A stretch of 64,000 bases of DNA, taken from positions 930,001 to 994,000 of the forward strand of contig OY969575.1 of the NCBI GenBank assembly GCA_963701205.1. The letters are read 5' to 3'. The notes below the pieces were generated by a model that saw only the letters and a list, made by a program, of their open reading frames with translations, had not been told where the DNA came from and did no database searches. Shown here in pieces: positions 8,314-16,376 of this stretch (position 1 is its first letter; each line of letters starts with the position of its first letter). The DNA is from JALZKA01 sp963701205. GTDB lineage: Bacteria; Actinomycetota; Thermoleophilia; Solirubrobacterales; 70-9. Made by a program: the position numbers and the translations under genes.

Positions 8314-8907
8314 CTGAGCGCCGAGTCCACCTTTTATTACGACCTCGGTTCGCCCTACGCCTATCTCGCGGCGGAACGAATCCATTCGGTGTTCGAGGAG
8401 GCGGCGGCGCCTCCACCGGTCTGGCGGCCTGTCCTGCTCGGCGGCCTCTTTCAACGCTTCGAGCGCAAAAGCTGGGGCAGTGGGGCGGGGCGAGACGAGG
8501 GGATGCGCGAAGTAGAGCGGCGGGCAGACGCCTACGGCCTACCCCCGATCCGCTGGCCCGAGGGCTGGCCCGGCAATTACCTGTTCGCGATGCGGGTCGC
8601 GACCTTCGCCACTGAGATCGGTCGTGGCGTCTCGCTCCCGCTCGCAGCGTTCCGGCAGCACTTCGCCGCTGGTCGCGACCTCACAGAACCCGACAACGTC
8701 CTGATCGCCGCGGCCTCCGCCGAGCTCCATCCCAAGGCCCTGACCGTCGCAGTCGGCCGGGATTCGATCAAGCAGGCGCTGCGATCGGCGACGGATGCGG
8801 CCGGAGACGCGGGAGTGATGGGAGTACCGGCGGTCGTCGTGGCCGGCGAGGTTTTCTGGGGTGACGATCGACTCGAGGACGCAGCGCGGGCGGCGGCATC
8901 CGCCTGA
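8314..8907 (+). CDS. DsbA-like / 2-hydroxychromene-2-carboxylate isomerase family protein
   Basis: A thioredoxin-fold protein of the DsbA/HCCA-isomerase (kappa GST-like) superfamily. The N-terminal STFYYDLGSPYAYLAAERI is the usual first strand and helix, with Ser in place of the DsbA CxxC. GDAGVMGVPAVVVAGEVFWGDDRLE is the typical cis-Pro end. The first ATG/GTG-type codon (8389) would delete this conserved N-terminus, and only CTG codons precede it. The CTG at 8314, eight bases after the lpdA stop, is the best start (197 residues). The substrate is unknown. CTG initiation is inferred from conservation. Confidence 0.82.
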   Translation: MSAESTFYYDLGSPYAYLAAERIHSVFEEAAAPPPVWRPVLLGGLFQRFERKSWGSGAGRDEGMREVERRADAYGLPPIRWPEGWPGNYLFAMRVATFATEIGRGVSLPLAAFRQHFAAGRDLTEPDNVLIAAASAELHPKALTVAVGRDSIKQALRSATDAAGDAGVMGVPAVVVAGEVFWGDDRLEDAARAAASA

Positions 8908-8929
8908 CCGCCCGCTCGGATATCGTCGG

Positions 8930-9601
8930 GTGGCAGTGGAAGGCTCGACCGAGACCGCGCGTGGCAAGGTCATTCGCACCGAGCCCACCAAGCACCAGCG
9001 GGCGGCGGCACGCCGGGTCGCCGAGTCCAAGGCGACCATTCCGCACACCTACCTTGCAATTGATGCGGTTCTCGACTCCGAGCCGTCCGAATCCCAGATC
9101 GCGGGGGCCGTTGTCCACGCAACCGCGATGGCGCTGCGCGAGCACCCCCGCCTGAACGGCGCCTACAGGGACGGCGGATTCGAGTCCTACGGGCGCGTGA
9201 ACATCGGCGTCGCGCTGGGCGACGGCCAGGACGTCGTTGTTCCTACGATCTTCGACGCCGACCAAAAGCAGCCGGATGCGATCGCCGCCGAGCTCGATGC
9301 CCTCACCGACCGAGCCGGGGACCTGTCATCGCCCGAGCTCGCAGGTGGAACGTTCACCGTCAGCATTCGCACCAAAGGCCGCGTGCGCTCTGCCGGCCCA
9401 ATCGTCAGCCAGGGCCAGGCAGGCACCGTTGCGTTCGGTGCGATCGTTGATCGGCCCGTGGCCTCGGGGACCGACGTGGCAATCGCGCCCGTCATGACGA
9501 TCACGCTGGCTTGCGATGCACGAATCATCGGTGTCGGCGACGGCTCTGCGTTCCTGGAATCGCTGCGCGGACTTCTGGAGGAATCGAGGCCACTCGGGTA
9601 G
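8930..9601 (+). CDS. Stand-alone E2-like acyltransferase domain, catalytic His absent
   Basis: This 223-residue protein matches only the catalytic (CoA-acyltransferase) domain of 2-oxoacid dehydrogenase E2. Recognisable parts are HQRAAARRVAESKATIPHTYL, ALREHPRLNGAY, NIGVALGDGQDVVVPTI and GGTFTVS. There is no lipoyl domain and no E3-binding domain. The C-terminal active-site motif, normally DHRxxDG, reads CDARIIGVGDG: the catalytic His is Ala and the Asp-Gly pair is changed. The protein is therefore probably inactive and could be structural or regulatory. The start is GTG 8930 (or GTG 8936). It sits between lpdA and the intact dehydrogenase operon. Confidence 0.85.
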   Translation: MAVEGSTETARGKVIRTEPTKHQRAAARRVAESKATIPHTYLAIDAVLDSEPSESQIAGAVVHATAMALREHPRLNGAYRDGGFESYGRVNIGVALGDGQDVVVPTIFDADQKQPDAIAAELDALTDRAGDLSSPELAGGTFTVSIRTKGRVRSAGPIVSQGQAGTVAFGAIVDRPVASGTDVAIAPVMTITLACDARIIGVGDGSAFLESLRGLLEESRPLG

Positions 9602-9624
9602 GAGCGCTCGGCGAGGTATCAGGA

Positions 9625-10116
9625 ATGCCCGATCGAATCATCGACATCCCGCTGGAGTCGCTGCCGTTCGTTGACGAGCACTCCATTGACGTAGCCGCGA
9701 CCCCCGAGGCCGTCTGGCAGGCGGTGGTGGGCGAGATTGAAGCGATCTCAGCCGGCAAGGTGTGGGCGCGATTCGCGCGGCTGCTGGGCTGCGTTCACAC
9801 TGATGGCCGCGGCAAGGCCGGGCAAATCGGGTGGGTCATGCCCGGGTTCGTTGTCGCTCGCGCCGTCGAGCCCGGGTTGCTCGCGTTCATGGGACGGCAT
9901 CGGTTTTCGACCTACGCCCTGATCTTCACCATGTTCGAGAAGCCGAGCGGCCTGGTCAAGCTGTGCGTTCAGACCCGAGCCGAGTTCCCTGGAATCAGGG
10001 GTCGCGCCTATCGCGCGGCCGTGATCGGAACTCGCAGTCACGTTGTGGTCACGGTCGGATTGCTTCGCCGCGCCCGCCGACGCGCCGAACGGGCGCGGGG
10101 GCGTCCCCCAAGCTGA
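9625..10116 (+). CDS. SRPBCC (START/polyketide cyclase-like) family protein
   Basis: A 163-residue protein beginning MPDRIIDIPLESLPFVDEHS. The pattern SIDVAATPEAVWQAVVGEI is the first strand and helix of the SRPBCC ligand-binding fold. Later parts (ALIFTMFEKPSGLVKLCVQT, RAYRAAVIGTRSHVVVTVGL) fit its sheet and long C-terminal helix, which ends in a run of arginines. The ligand is unknown. It is the last gene before the promoter and leader of the branched-chain dehydrogenase operon. The family assignment rests on the TPEAVW motif and overall pattern only. Confidence 0.72.
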   Translation: MPDRIIDIPLESLPFVDEHSIDVAATPEAVWQAVVGEIEAISAGKVWARFARLLGCVHTDGRGKAGQIGWVMPGFVVARAVEPGLLAFMGRHRFSTYALIFTMFEKPSGLVKLCVQTRAEFPGIRGRAYRAAVIGTRSHVVVTVGLLRRARRRAERARGRPPS

Positions 10117-10146
10117 CGGCTGCCGTCCCGGCGGCCGCGCACGGGG

Positions 10147-10174
10147 TTGAAATGTCGTCAGGCGGGGGTATAGT
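10147..10174 (+). promoter_or_regulatory. Sigma70-type promoter of the branched-chain dehydrogenase operon
   Basis: TTGAAA at 10147-10152 and TATAGT at 10169-10174 are separated by 16 bases, close to the vegetative consensus. Transcription would begin near 10181, leaving a leader of about 165 bases before the ATG at 10347. No comparable promoter is seen closer to the gene. Confidence 0.6.
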
Positions 10175-10190
10175 CATCAGTACGGAACCA

Positions 10191-10250
10191 CACCAGCCAC
10201 CAGCTGGGTGGGTCCAGACATAGGGCGCCGGGGAAGACCCCTTGGCACCC
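10191..10250 (+). promoter_or_regulatory. Structured 5' leader with alternative hairpins
   Basis: CCAGC/GCTGG (10193-10207) and CCACC/GGTGG (10197-10211) share bases and cannot form together. A stronger hairpin follows at 10223-10250: GGGCGCC-GGGG, loop AAGA, CCCC-TT-GGCACCC. I do not recognise a known riboswitch or a T-box. The long leader and exclusive stems suggest post-initiation control of the operon (inference). Confidence 0.4.
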
Positions 10251-10346
10251 ATCGTCCAGTAGGCGCCGTCGAGGAGATCCCAAAGCGGCGAACACGGGAA
10301 GGCCGAGGGAGATCCCCGGAGCCGACCAGACACGAAGGGCGCAGAG

Positions 10347-11474
10347 ATGATGCGATCAAACGGCGCTGTCGCGAGCGAACCCGCGGCTGCCTCAAAGCGT
10401 GCCGACACGGACGGGTCGGTGCACCCGCTCCCGGGTTCCTGGCTCAACCGCGACGACCGCGCGTTGCTACTGCGCTACATGGCGATGATGCGCACAGCCG
10501 AAGAGCGCGGCCTGACCCTCTACCGCCAGGGCAAGATCCCCGGATCCTTCTACGACGGCTGCGGCCAAGAGGCAATCTCGGTCGGATCGTCGTTCACGCT
10601 CGCGCCGCAGGATCGGATGTGCATCCTCCACCGCGATCTGGGCGCCCACTTCGTCCGCGGCGTCACCCCGGACCGCTACCTCGCCAATTACATGGGTCGG
10701 CAGGGCGGGCTCACCGGTGGGCGCGACGGCAATATGCATTTCGGCGATCCCAAGCTCGGTTGCGTTGGCATGGTTTCCATGCTGCCGGACATGGCGCTCG
10801 TTGCAACGGGAATGGCCTTGGCCTTCAAGACGCGAGGCGAGCCGCGCGTCGCGATGACCTACTTTGGCGAGGGCTCAACCGCCAACGGCCAGTGGCACGA
10901 GGCCATGAATATGGCGGGCGTCAGCCAGCTGCCGGTCGTCTTCATCCTTGAGAACAACGGGTTCGCCTACTCGACGCCGAACGAGCTTGAGTTCGCCGTC
11001 GATCCGATCGAGCGGGCCAGCACCTACGGCTTCCCGGGGGTCGGCGTCGATGGCAACGACGTCGAAGCGGTGTTCGAAGCCAGCAGGGTGGCCGTCCAGC
11101 GTGCCCGCGAGGGTGGTGGGCCGACGCTGATCGAGTGTCGCACGATGCGCATGCACGGCCACGGCGCGCACGACGATATGAGCTACGTGCCCGCTGGCGT
11201 CCACGAGGAGTGGGCCAAGCGCGATCCGATCGAGCTCTACGCCAAGCGCCTCGTTGCCGAGCACGGCTTCAGCGCGGACGAGGTTCAAACCATTCGGGCC
11301 GAGGTGACCGAGTACGTGGCGGAGTGTGCCGAGCGGGCGCTGGCGTCACCCATGCCCGATGGCAGCGACGCGCGTGACGGCGTCTTCGCGGAGCACGTCG
11401 AAGAGCTTGGCGACGGCAACGCTCCCTGGTCTCATTGGCAGCAGGTCGCCGGCACGTCAAGGCATGCGGCATGA
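10347..11474 (+). CDS. bkdA: Branched-chain 2-oxoacid (or pyruvate) dehydrogenase E1 alpha subunit
   Basis: The thiamine-diphosphate-dependent E1 alpha subunit starts oxidative decarboxylation of a 2-oxoacid and works with the E1 beta subunit encoded next. Visible are YRQGKIPGSFYDGCGQEAI, the GRDGNMHFGDP region, and the TPP/Mg motif GEGSTANGQWHEAMNMAG ending in ENN. The MHGHGAHDDMSYVP stretch fits the phosphorylation-loop region of this subunit. The 375-residue length is normal. The E1 stop overlaps the E1 beta start (ATGA). Linkage to leucine dehydrogenase favours branched-chain 2-oxoacids over pyruvate or acetoin (inference). Confidence 0.9.
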   Translation: MMRSNGAVASEPAAASKRADTDGSVHPLPGSWLNRDDRALLLRYMAMMRTAEERGLTLYRQGKIPGSFYDGCGQEAISVGSSFTLAPQDRMCILHRDLGAHFVRGVTPDRYLANYMGRQGGLTGGRDGNMHFGDPKLGCVGMVSMLPDMALVATGMALAFKTRGEPRVAMTYFGEGSTANGQWHEAMNMAGVSQLPVVFILENNGFAYSTPNELEFAVDPIERASTYGFPGVGVDGNDVEAVFEASRVAVQRAREGGGPTLIECRTMRMHGHGAHDDMSYVPAGVHEEWAKRDPIELYAKRLVAEHGFSADEVQTIRAEVTEYVAECAERALASPMPDGSDARDGVFAEHVEELGDGNAPWSHWQQVAGTSRHAA

Positions 11475-12460
11475 GTGCCGTGGCCGAAGCGACGACGGGC
11501 GAGATGACCTACCTGGAGGCGATCTCCGACGCCCTTCGTGAGGAGATGCGGGCCGACCCCACGGTGATTTGCATCGGCGAGGACATCGGGGCCTTCGGCG
11601 GGGCCTTCAAGGTCACGGACGGGTTCATCGAGGAGTTTGGGGCGGCCCGTGTGATCGATACCCCGTTGGCGGAGAACGCGATCATCGGCGCTGCGGTCGG
11701 CGCGGCGATTGAGGGGCTGCGGCCAGTCTGCGAGATGCAATTCGCCGACTTCATCTCGTGCGGGTTTGACCAATTGGTCAACGTGGCGGCCAAGCTCCAC
11801 TACCGGCAGCGGATTGCCGTTCCAATGGTCGTCCGGCTGCCCTCGGGCGGCGGTTTCTCCGGCGGGCCGTTTCACTCGCAAAACCCGGAGGCCTGGCTGC
11901 TTCAGGCACCTGGGCTGAAAGTCGTTGCCCCCGCAACCGCGGCCGACGCGAAGGGCTTGCTGACGAGCGCGATTCGCGATTCCAATCCTGTCTGCTTTCT
12001 CGAACACAAGGGCCTCTACCGCTCCGTCAAAGACGACGTCCCCGCCGGCGAGCACATCACTCCGATCGGCGAAGCGCGACTGGTGCGGGAGGGCTCCGAC
12101 GTCAGCGTCATCACCTATGGGTCTGGGGTCCACCTCGCAACGCAAGCGGCAGACGAAATTGGCGGTGACATCGAGATCCTTGACCTGCGGACCCTGTGCC
12201 CCCTTGACCGCGAAGCGGTTCTGGCGACGGCTCGCAAGACCGGCAAAGTCCTCGTGACGCACGAAGCGACACGCTCATGCGGCGTCGGCGCCGAGGTCGC
12301 TGCCCTGATCTCCGAGGAGGCCTTCGAAGATCTCGACGCGCCGATCCGCAGGCTGACCGCACCCGACGTCCCAATCCCGTTCAGCCCACCGCTGGAGCAG
12401 GCCGTGCTGCCGCAACTGGTGGACATGAAGGAGGCGCTCGATGAGCTCATCGCCTACTGA
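11471..12460 (+). CDS. bkdB: Branched-chain 2-oxoacid (or pyruvate) dehydrogenase E1 beta subunit
   Basis: The E1 beta subunit completes the TPP site together with E1 alpha. It starts at the ATG in an ATGA overlap (MSAVAEATTGEMTYLEAISD). Family marks are VICIGEDIGAFGGAFKVT, DTPLAENAIIGAAVGAAIEG, EMQFADFISCGFDQLVN, RLPSGGGFSGGPFHSQ and the transketolase C-domain VTHEATRSCGVGAEVAA. The length of 329 residues is typical. Its 3' end overlaps the E2 gene by 20 bases, so all subunits are translationally linked. Confidence 0.92.
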   Translation: MSAVAEATTGEMTYLEAISDALREEMRADPTVICIGEDIGAFGGAFKVTDGFIEEFGAARVIDTPLAENAIIGAAVGAAIEGLRPVCEMQFADFISCGFDQLVNVAAKLHYRQRIAVPMVVRLPSGGGFSGGPFHSQNPEAWLLQAPGLKVVAPATAADAKGLLTSAIRDSNPVCFLEHKGLYRSVKDDVPAGEHITPIGEARLVREGSDVSVITYGSGVHLATQAADEIGGDIEILDLRTLCPLDREAVLATARKTGKVLVTHEATRSCGVGAEVAALISEEAFEDLDAPIRRLTAPDVPIPFSPPLEQAVLPQLVDMKEALDELIAY

Positions 12461-13691
12461 GACGATGGTCGAAGTCTTGATGCCACAGATGGGGATCTCG
12501 GTCAGCGAGGGAACCATCATCGAGTGGCGCAAGGCGGTCGGCGAGGAGATCGCGGCCGACGAGACGATTTGCGAGGTCACCACCGACAAGATCGACGTCG
12601 AGATTCCGGCGCCGGCAAATGGAGTCCTGACCGAGATTCTGGCCGAGACCGGAGAAACACTGCCAGTCGGCGCGCCGATGGCGCGGATCGCGACGGGCGT
12701 GGCGGGCGTGGCCCCTGCCGCTGAGCGGCCGCCGACGGAGACATCGAACGGCGAGGCAAACGCTGAGGCCGACCGGTCGGCCTTCGTCTCCCCGGTAGTG
12801 CGCCGGATCGCCGCCGAGCATGGGATTGATCTGAGCCAGGTCGAGGGCCAGGGAGTCGGAGGCCGCGTTCGCAAGAAGGACCTGCTCGCCCACCTTGGTC
12901 TGGGCGAGATGCCAACTGATCAGCCCAAGGCTTCATCGCGGCCGCTTCACACAGAGTCGCCTTATGTTCCGGATGCCCCTGCTGCGCAGACGAATGGCCA
13001 CGCCGGTGGCAGCGAAGGGCGTCAGCCGATGACGCCGATGCGCAAGGCGATCGCCGAGCACATGGTCGCGTCGCTCCAGACTTCGGCCCACTGCACGACG
13101 GTGGTTGAGGTCGATTTCTCGGCCGTCGCGAGCCGCCGGGCCGAGCTCAAGGAGTCCTACACGCGGCGCGGAGTGCCGCTCACATACCTGGCGTTTGTGG
13201 CCCGCGCGGTCGTCGCGACGCTGGAGGAGTTCCCGGTCCTGAACGCGTCCGTCGAAGGCGACGAGCTGATCTTGCACGGACCGATCAATTTGGGCATCGC
13301 CGTTGCCCTCGACGAGGGTTTGATCGTGCCCGTCATTCGTGACGCTCAACGACTCTCGCTTGAAGGCACCGCGGCTGCAATCGCCGATCTAGCCGAGCGC
13401 GCGCGAACCAAGAAGCTCGCTCCCGACGATGTCCAGGGCGGAACGTTCACGATCACTAACCCCGGGCAGTTCGGCGCCGTCTTGGCGACCCCGATCATCA
13501 ACCAGCCACAGGTGGCGATCCTCGATCTGGAGGCGATCGTCAAGCGGCCGGTGGTGATCGACGATGCGATCGCGATCCGTCCCGTCGGCTTTTTGCCGAT
13601 GTCCTGGGATCACCGCGCGCTCGACGGCGCCGAGGCGGCGCGGTTCTTGGGGCGGGTCAAGGATCGGCTGGAACAGGGCGCGCTGGCATGA
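12441..13691 (+). CDS. bkdC: Dihydrolipoamide acyltransferase E2 of the 2-oxoacid dehydrogenase complex
   Basis: E2 carries acyl groups on a swinging lipoyl-lysine and passes them to CoA. Residues 9-85 form the lipoyl domain with the target lysine in TTDKID (K50). A Pro/Ala-rich linker and an E3/E1-binding domain near residues 113-150 (VSPVVRRIAAEHGIDLSQVE) follow. The C-terminal catalytic domain has the intact SWDHRALDG motif, with catalytic His391. The length is 416 residues. The E2-like gene at 8930 lacks all three of these features, which makes this the working E2. The next gene overlaps by four bases. Confidence 0.94.
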   Translation: MSSSPTETMVEVLMPQMGISVSEGTIIEWRKAVGEEIAADETICEVTTDKIDVEIPAPANGVLTEILAETGETLPVGAPMARIATGVAGVAPAAERPPTETSNGEANAEADRSAFVSPVVRRIAAEHGIDLSQVEGQGVGGRVRKKDLLAHLGLGEMPTDQPKASSRPLHTESPYVPDAPAAQTNGHAGGSEGRQPMTPMRKAIAEHMVASLQTSAHCTTVVEVDFSAVASRRAELKESYTRRGVPLTYLAFVARAVVATLEEFPVLNASVEGDELILHGPINLGIAVALDEGLIVPVIRDAQRLSLEGTAAAIADLAERARTKKLAPDDVQGGTFTITNPGQFGAVLATPIINQPQVAILDLEAIVKRPVVIDDAIAIRPVGFLPMSWDHRALDGAEAARFLGRVKDRLEQGALA

Positions 13692-14740
13692 CCCCACTGG
13701 CCGCACCCGTTGCCGGCGCAACGGAGCACGAATCGGTAAGCGTGATCACCGGTGCGCGAAGCGGCGCAAAGATGATCGTCGCGATCGATTCAACCCGGCT
13801 GGGACCAGCGCTCGGCGGCGCCAGGCTCTGGCACTACGACGACGAGTCGGACGGCATCAACGACGCGCTGCGGCTCTCTTCGGCGATGACCCTGAAGGCG
13901 GCGGCGGCGGGGCTCGACCTTGGCGGCGGCAAGGGAGTCATCTGCGCACCCTCGGGGGCCGCCCCGCACGGCGACGAGCGACTGGACATCCTGGATGACT
14001 TCGGCGACTTGGTCGAGTCCCTCGACGGCGCCTACATCACCGCCGAGGACGTCGGGACATCAACCGCCGACATGGTTCGGATCCGAACGCGAACCAACCA
14101 CGTCACCGGTCTTCCCGTTGAGTGCGGGGGCGCGGGTGACCCAAGCCCGTTCACGGCCCTGGGTGTGCAGGCAGCGATGCGTTCGGCCGCCCGCCACGCC
14201 TTTGGCAGCTCCGGTCTCGCCGGGCGCCGGGTTTGCGTGATCGGCCTCGGCCACGTCGGGTACCGGTTGGCGCGCAACGTCGGACGGGCGGGGGCGGCTC
14301 TGACCGTCTCCGACATCAACCCTCGCAAGCAGGCGCTTGCGGAACCGCTTGGCGCTCGCTGGCTTGCGCCCGCCGAGGCGCTCCGTGCCCAGGTCGAGAT
14401 TCTCGCGCCGTGCGCCGTTGGCGGCGCGATTCACGCGACCAACGTTGACGAGCTCGAATGCCGGATCCTCTGCGGCGCAGCCAACAATCAACTCGACGGC
14501 GCCGGACTTGCCGACCGACTTGCCGAACGCGGGATCCTGTACGCGCCGGACTTCATCGCCAACGCCGGCGGCCTGATCAACGTCTACCGCGAGCTGCGCG
14601 GATACGGCGCCGAGCGCGCAAGCCAGATGACGCTTGAAATCGAGGGGACTATGGACCGGATCTTCGCTCGCGCCGCCGCTGAGAGGCAAACACCGCTCGA
14701 CGCCGCCATGGCCCTTGCCAACGAGCGGCTCGACGTCTGA
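13688..14740 (+). CDS. Leucine (branched-chain amino acid) dehydrogenase
   Basis: A Glu/Leu/Phe/Val dehydrogenase of 350 residues, the size of leucine/valine dehydrogenases and shorter than glutamate dehydrogenase. It shows LGPALGGARLWHY, the catalytic-lysine motif DLGGGKGVI, TAEDVGTS, the NAD-binding VIGLGHVGYRLA and FIANAGGLINVY. It would deaminate leucine, valine or isoleucine to 2-oxoacids for the dehydrogenase encoded just upstream, with which it overlaps by ATGA. A 10-bp-stem hairpin follows the stop. Confidence 0.9.
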   Translation: MTPLAAPVAGATEHESVSVITGARSGAKMIVAIDSTRLGPALGGARLWHYDDESDGINDALRLSSAMTLKAAAAGLDLGGGKGVICAPSGAAPHGDERLDILDDFGDLVESLDGAYITAEDVGTSTADMVRIRTRTNHVTGLPVECGGAGDPSPFTALGVQAAMRSAARHAFGSSGLAGRRVCVIGLGHVGYRLARNVGRAGAALTVSDINPRKQALAEPLGARWLAPAEALRAQVEILAPCAVGGAIHATNVDELECRILCGAANNQLDGAGLADRLAERGILYAPDFIANAGGLINVYRELRGYGAERASQMTLEIEGTMDRIFARAAAERQTPLDAAMALANERLDV

Positions 14741-14742
14741 CC

Positions 14743-14780
14743 CGGTCGATGGCATGAAGGGGCTCGGCGTCCATCGACCG
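14743..14780 (+). promoter_or_regulatory. Perfect 10-bp hairpin between leucine dehydrogenase and lipB
   Basis: CGGTCGATGG (14743-14752) and CCATCGACCG (14771-14780) are exact complements around an 18-base loop. It lies three bases after the dehydrogenase stop and 31 bases before lipB. There is no T-run after it, so it may be a partial terminator or an mRNA processing and stability element separating the two halves of the operon. Confidence 0.55.
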
Positions 14781-14811
14781 ACCGGCGCCTGCTGATGGGA
14801 GACTTCGAGCC

Positions 14812-15579
14812 GTGAAGCAGCGACCCAACGTGTGGGTGGTCCGCGCCGGCCAGGTGCCCTACGCCGACGCACGTGTCGAGCAGCAGCGGATCTGCGCCCT
14901 GCGAGCCGAGGGCGCCGTGCCCGATGTTCTGCTGCTCTTGGAACACCCGCCCGTGTATACGAAGGGCCGCCGTTCGGAACCTGGGCACCTGCCGATGGGT
15001 GAGGACTGGTACCGCATGCAGGGGATCGAGGTCACCGACACCGATCGCGGCGGTCAGGTCACCTACCACGGCCCGGGCCAGCTCGTGGCATACCCGATTG
15101 TCGATCTCGGCGCCCGCGACTCGGACGTGCAGAGGTTCGTCCGCGACCTGGAGGCGGTGATGATTGCCGCTCTCGGTGATTTCGGCATCCCGGCCCAGAT
15201 CTTTCCCGGCCTGACCGGCGTTTGGACCGCCGGGGAGCCCCCAATTGCGCCCGGGGACCTGGGGCCGCAGCGAACTCCGATTGGCCCGGGCACGCTGCCG
15301 GGCGGCACGGCTCGAAAGATCGGCTCGATCGGGATCCACGTCAGCAAGGGAATCACCACTCACGGGCTTGCCATCAACGTGAACAACGACCTGCAGCCAT
15401 TTGAGTGGATCGTTCCGTGCGCCATCGACAACGTCAAAATGACATCAGTTGGACTTGAGCTGGGCGGCGCCCAGGACATGGGGACGATGGCGGATGTCTT
15501 CGTTGCCAGATTTGCCGAGATATTCGATCGCGAGCCCGTGGAGGTCGAGACAACGCGACTCGACGGGGTGCACGCGTGA
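14812..15579 (+). CDS. lipB: Octanoyl-[ACP]-protein N-octanoyltransferase LipB
   Basis: LipB moves octanoate from acyl carrier protein to the lipoyl-domain lysine of E2 proteins, the first step of lipoylation. The 255-residue protein has LLEHPPVYTKGRR, the signature RGGQVTYHGPGQLVAYPI, and the catalytic pair Lys169 (ARKIGSIGIHV) and Cys203 (WIVPCAID). It starts at GTG 14812 with GGGAGAC eight bases upstream. A Gly/Pro-rich insert near residues 143-165 is longer than in E. coli LipB. It overlaps the acyltransferase gene by ATGA-type coupling and shares the operon with lipA. Confidence 0.95.
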   Translation: MKQRPNVWVVRAGQVPYADARVEQQRICALRAEGAVPDVLLLLEHPPVYTKGRRSEPGHLPMGEDWYRMQGIEVTDTDRGGQVTYHGPGQLVAYPIVDLGARDSDVQRFVRDLEAVMIAALGDFGIPAQIFPGLTGVWTAGEPPIAPGDLGPQRTPIGPGTLPGGTARKIGSIGIHVSKGITTHGLAINVNNDLQPFEWIVPCAIDNVKMTSVGLELGGAQDMGTMADVFVARFAEIFDREPVEVETTRLDGVHA

Positions 15580-16331
15580 ACTACGCCGAGGCCCATGCCT
15601 ACGCGCGTGAGAAGGGTGTCTCGCGACCGCTCTATGCGGTTGTCCGCGGAGTCGCCGTCCCGTTCATGCGCTTGTGTTGGGGGCTTCGAATCGAGGGAGC
15701 TGAGCACGTCCCGGTCGAGGGAGCGGCCATCATCACGCCGAATCACAAGAGCTTCTTCGACTCGTTCTTTCTTGCAGCGGCCACCAAACGTCAGCTCCGC
15801 TTCATGGGCAAGTCGGAGCTTTTCCAGGGACGCAAGGGCAAGCTCCTGATTGGCCTCGGCGCGTTCCCGGTCAATCGTGGCAGCGCCGACGCCGAAGCGA
15901 TGGCAACGGCCCGGGTGATCTTGGCCCAAGGCGGGTTGCTCTCGCTGTTTCCAGAGGGAACCAGGGTGCGGGATCCCGAGGGCCTGGGGCAGCCAAAGCG
16001 CGGCGCGGTCAGACTTGCGCTGGAAACCGGCGCACCCTTGATCCCTGCGGCCATCACCGGCACGGAGAAGCTGTTTTTGGGACCCCTGCCCAGGCCACGC
16101 ACCGTTCGGGTCGCCTTCGGCGAGATGATCCCGGTGGACCAGATGCTGGCGACTCCCGAGGCAGCGGGCGAGGTCCTGGACGAGCGGCTGTGGCCCCAGG
16201 TGGAGGAGGAATTCGGGCGCCTGCGAGCACACCCCGGTCTGATTGCCGCTGGGGTCGCCGCGCTGGGGCTGGGTGCGGGCATCGCGGTCCGGCGCCAGCG
16301 GGCAAACCGCAAGTCACGGTGGCGACGATGA
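15576..16331 (+). CDS. 1-acyl-sn-glycerol-3-phosphate acyltransferase-like protein (PlsC family)
   Basis: A membrane-associated acyltransferase of 251 residues. It has the four usual blocks: TPNHKSFFDSFF (the catalytic NHxxxxD form), FMGKSELFQ, LFPEGTRV, and GAPLIPAAITG. An N-terminal hydrophobic stretch and a C-terminal hydrophobic segment (LIAAGVAALGLGAGIAV), followed by a basic tail, suggest membrane anchoring. Phosphatidic acid synthesis is the usual role. Its place between lipB and lipA may only reflect a shared acyl-ACP theme. Confidence 0.88.
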   Translation: MNYAEAHAYAREKGVSRPLYAVVRGVAVPFMRLCWGLRIEGAEHVPVEGAAIITPNHKSFFDSFFLAAATKRQLRFMGKSELFQGRKGKLLIGLGAFPVNRGSADAEAMATARVILAQGGLLSLFPEGTRVRDPEGLGQPKRGAVRLALETGAPLIPAAITGTEKLFLGPLPRPRTVRVAFGEMIPVDQMLATPEAAGEVLDERLWPQVEEEFGRLRAHPGLIAAGVAALGLGAGIAVRRQRANRKSRWRR

Positions 16332-16376
16332 GTGCAGGGCGGCCGCGGGCCGTGGACTGGCGCTAACGTGGACGAG

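Noticed and set aside
10117..10346. T-box leader
   Set aside because: GGGTGGGTCC looks slightly like the T-box antiterminator, but the TGGNACC core and the specifier stem are missing.
13688..14740. Glutamate dehydrogenase
   Set aside because: The 350-residue length, motifs and overlap with the branched-chain complex fit leucine/valine dehydrogenase; a proper glutamate dehydrogenase is at 27195.
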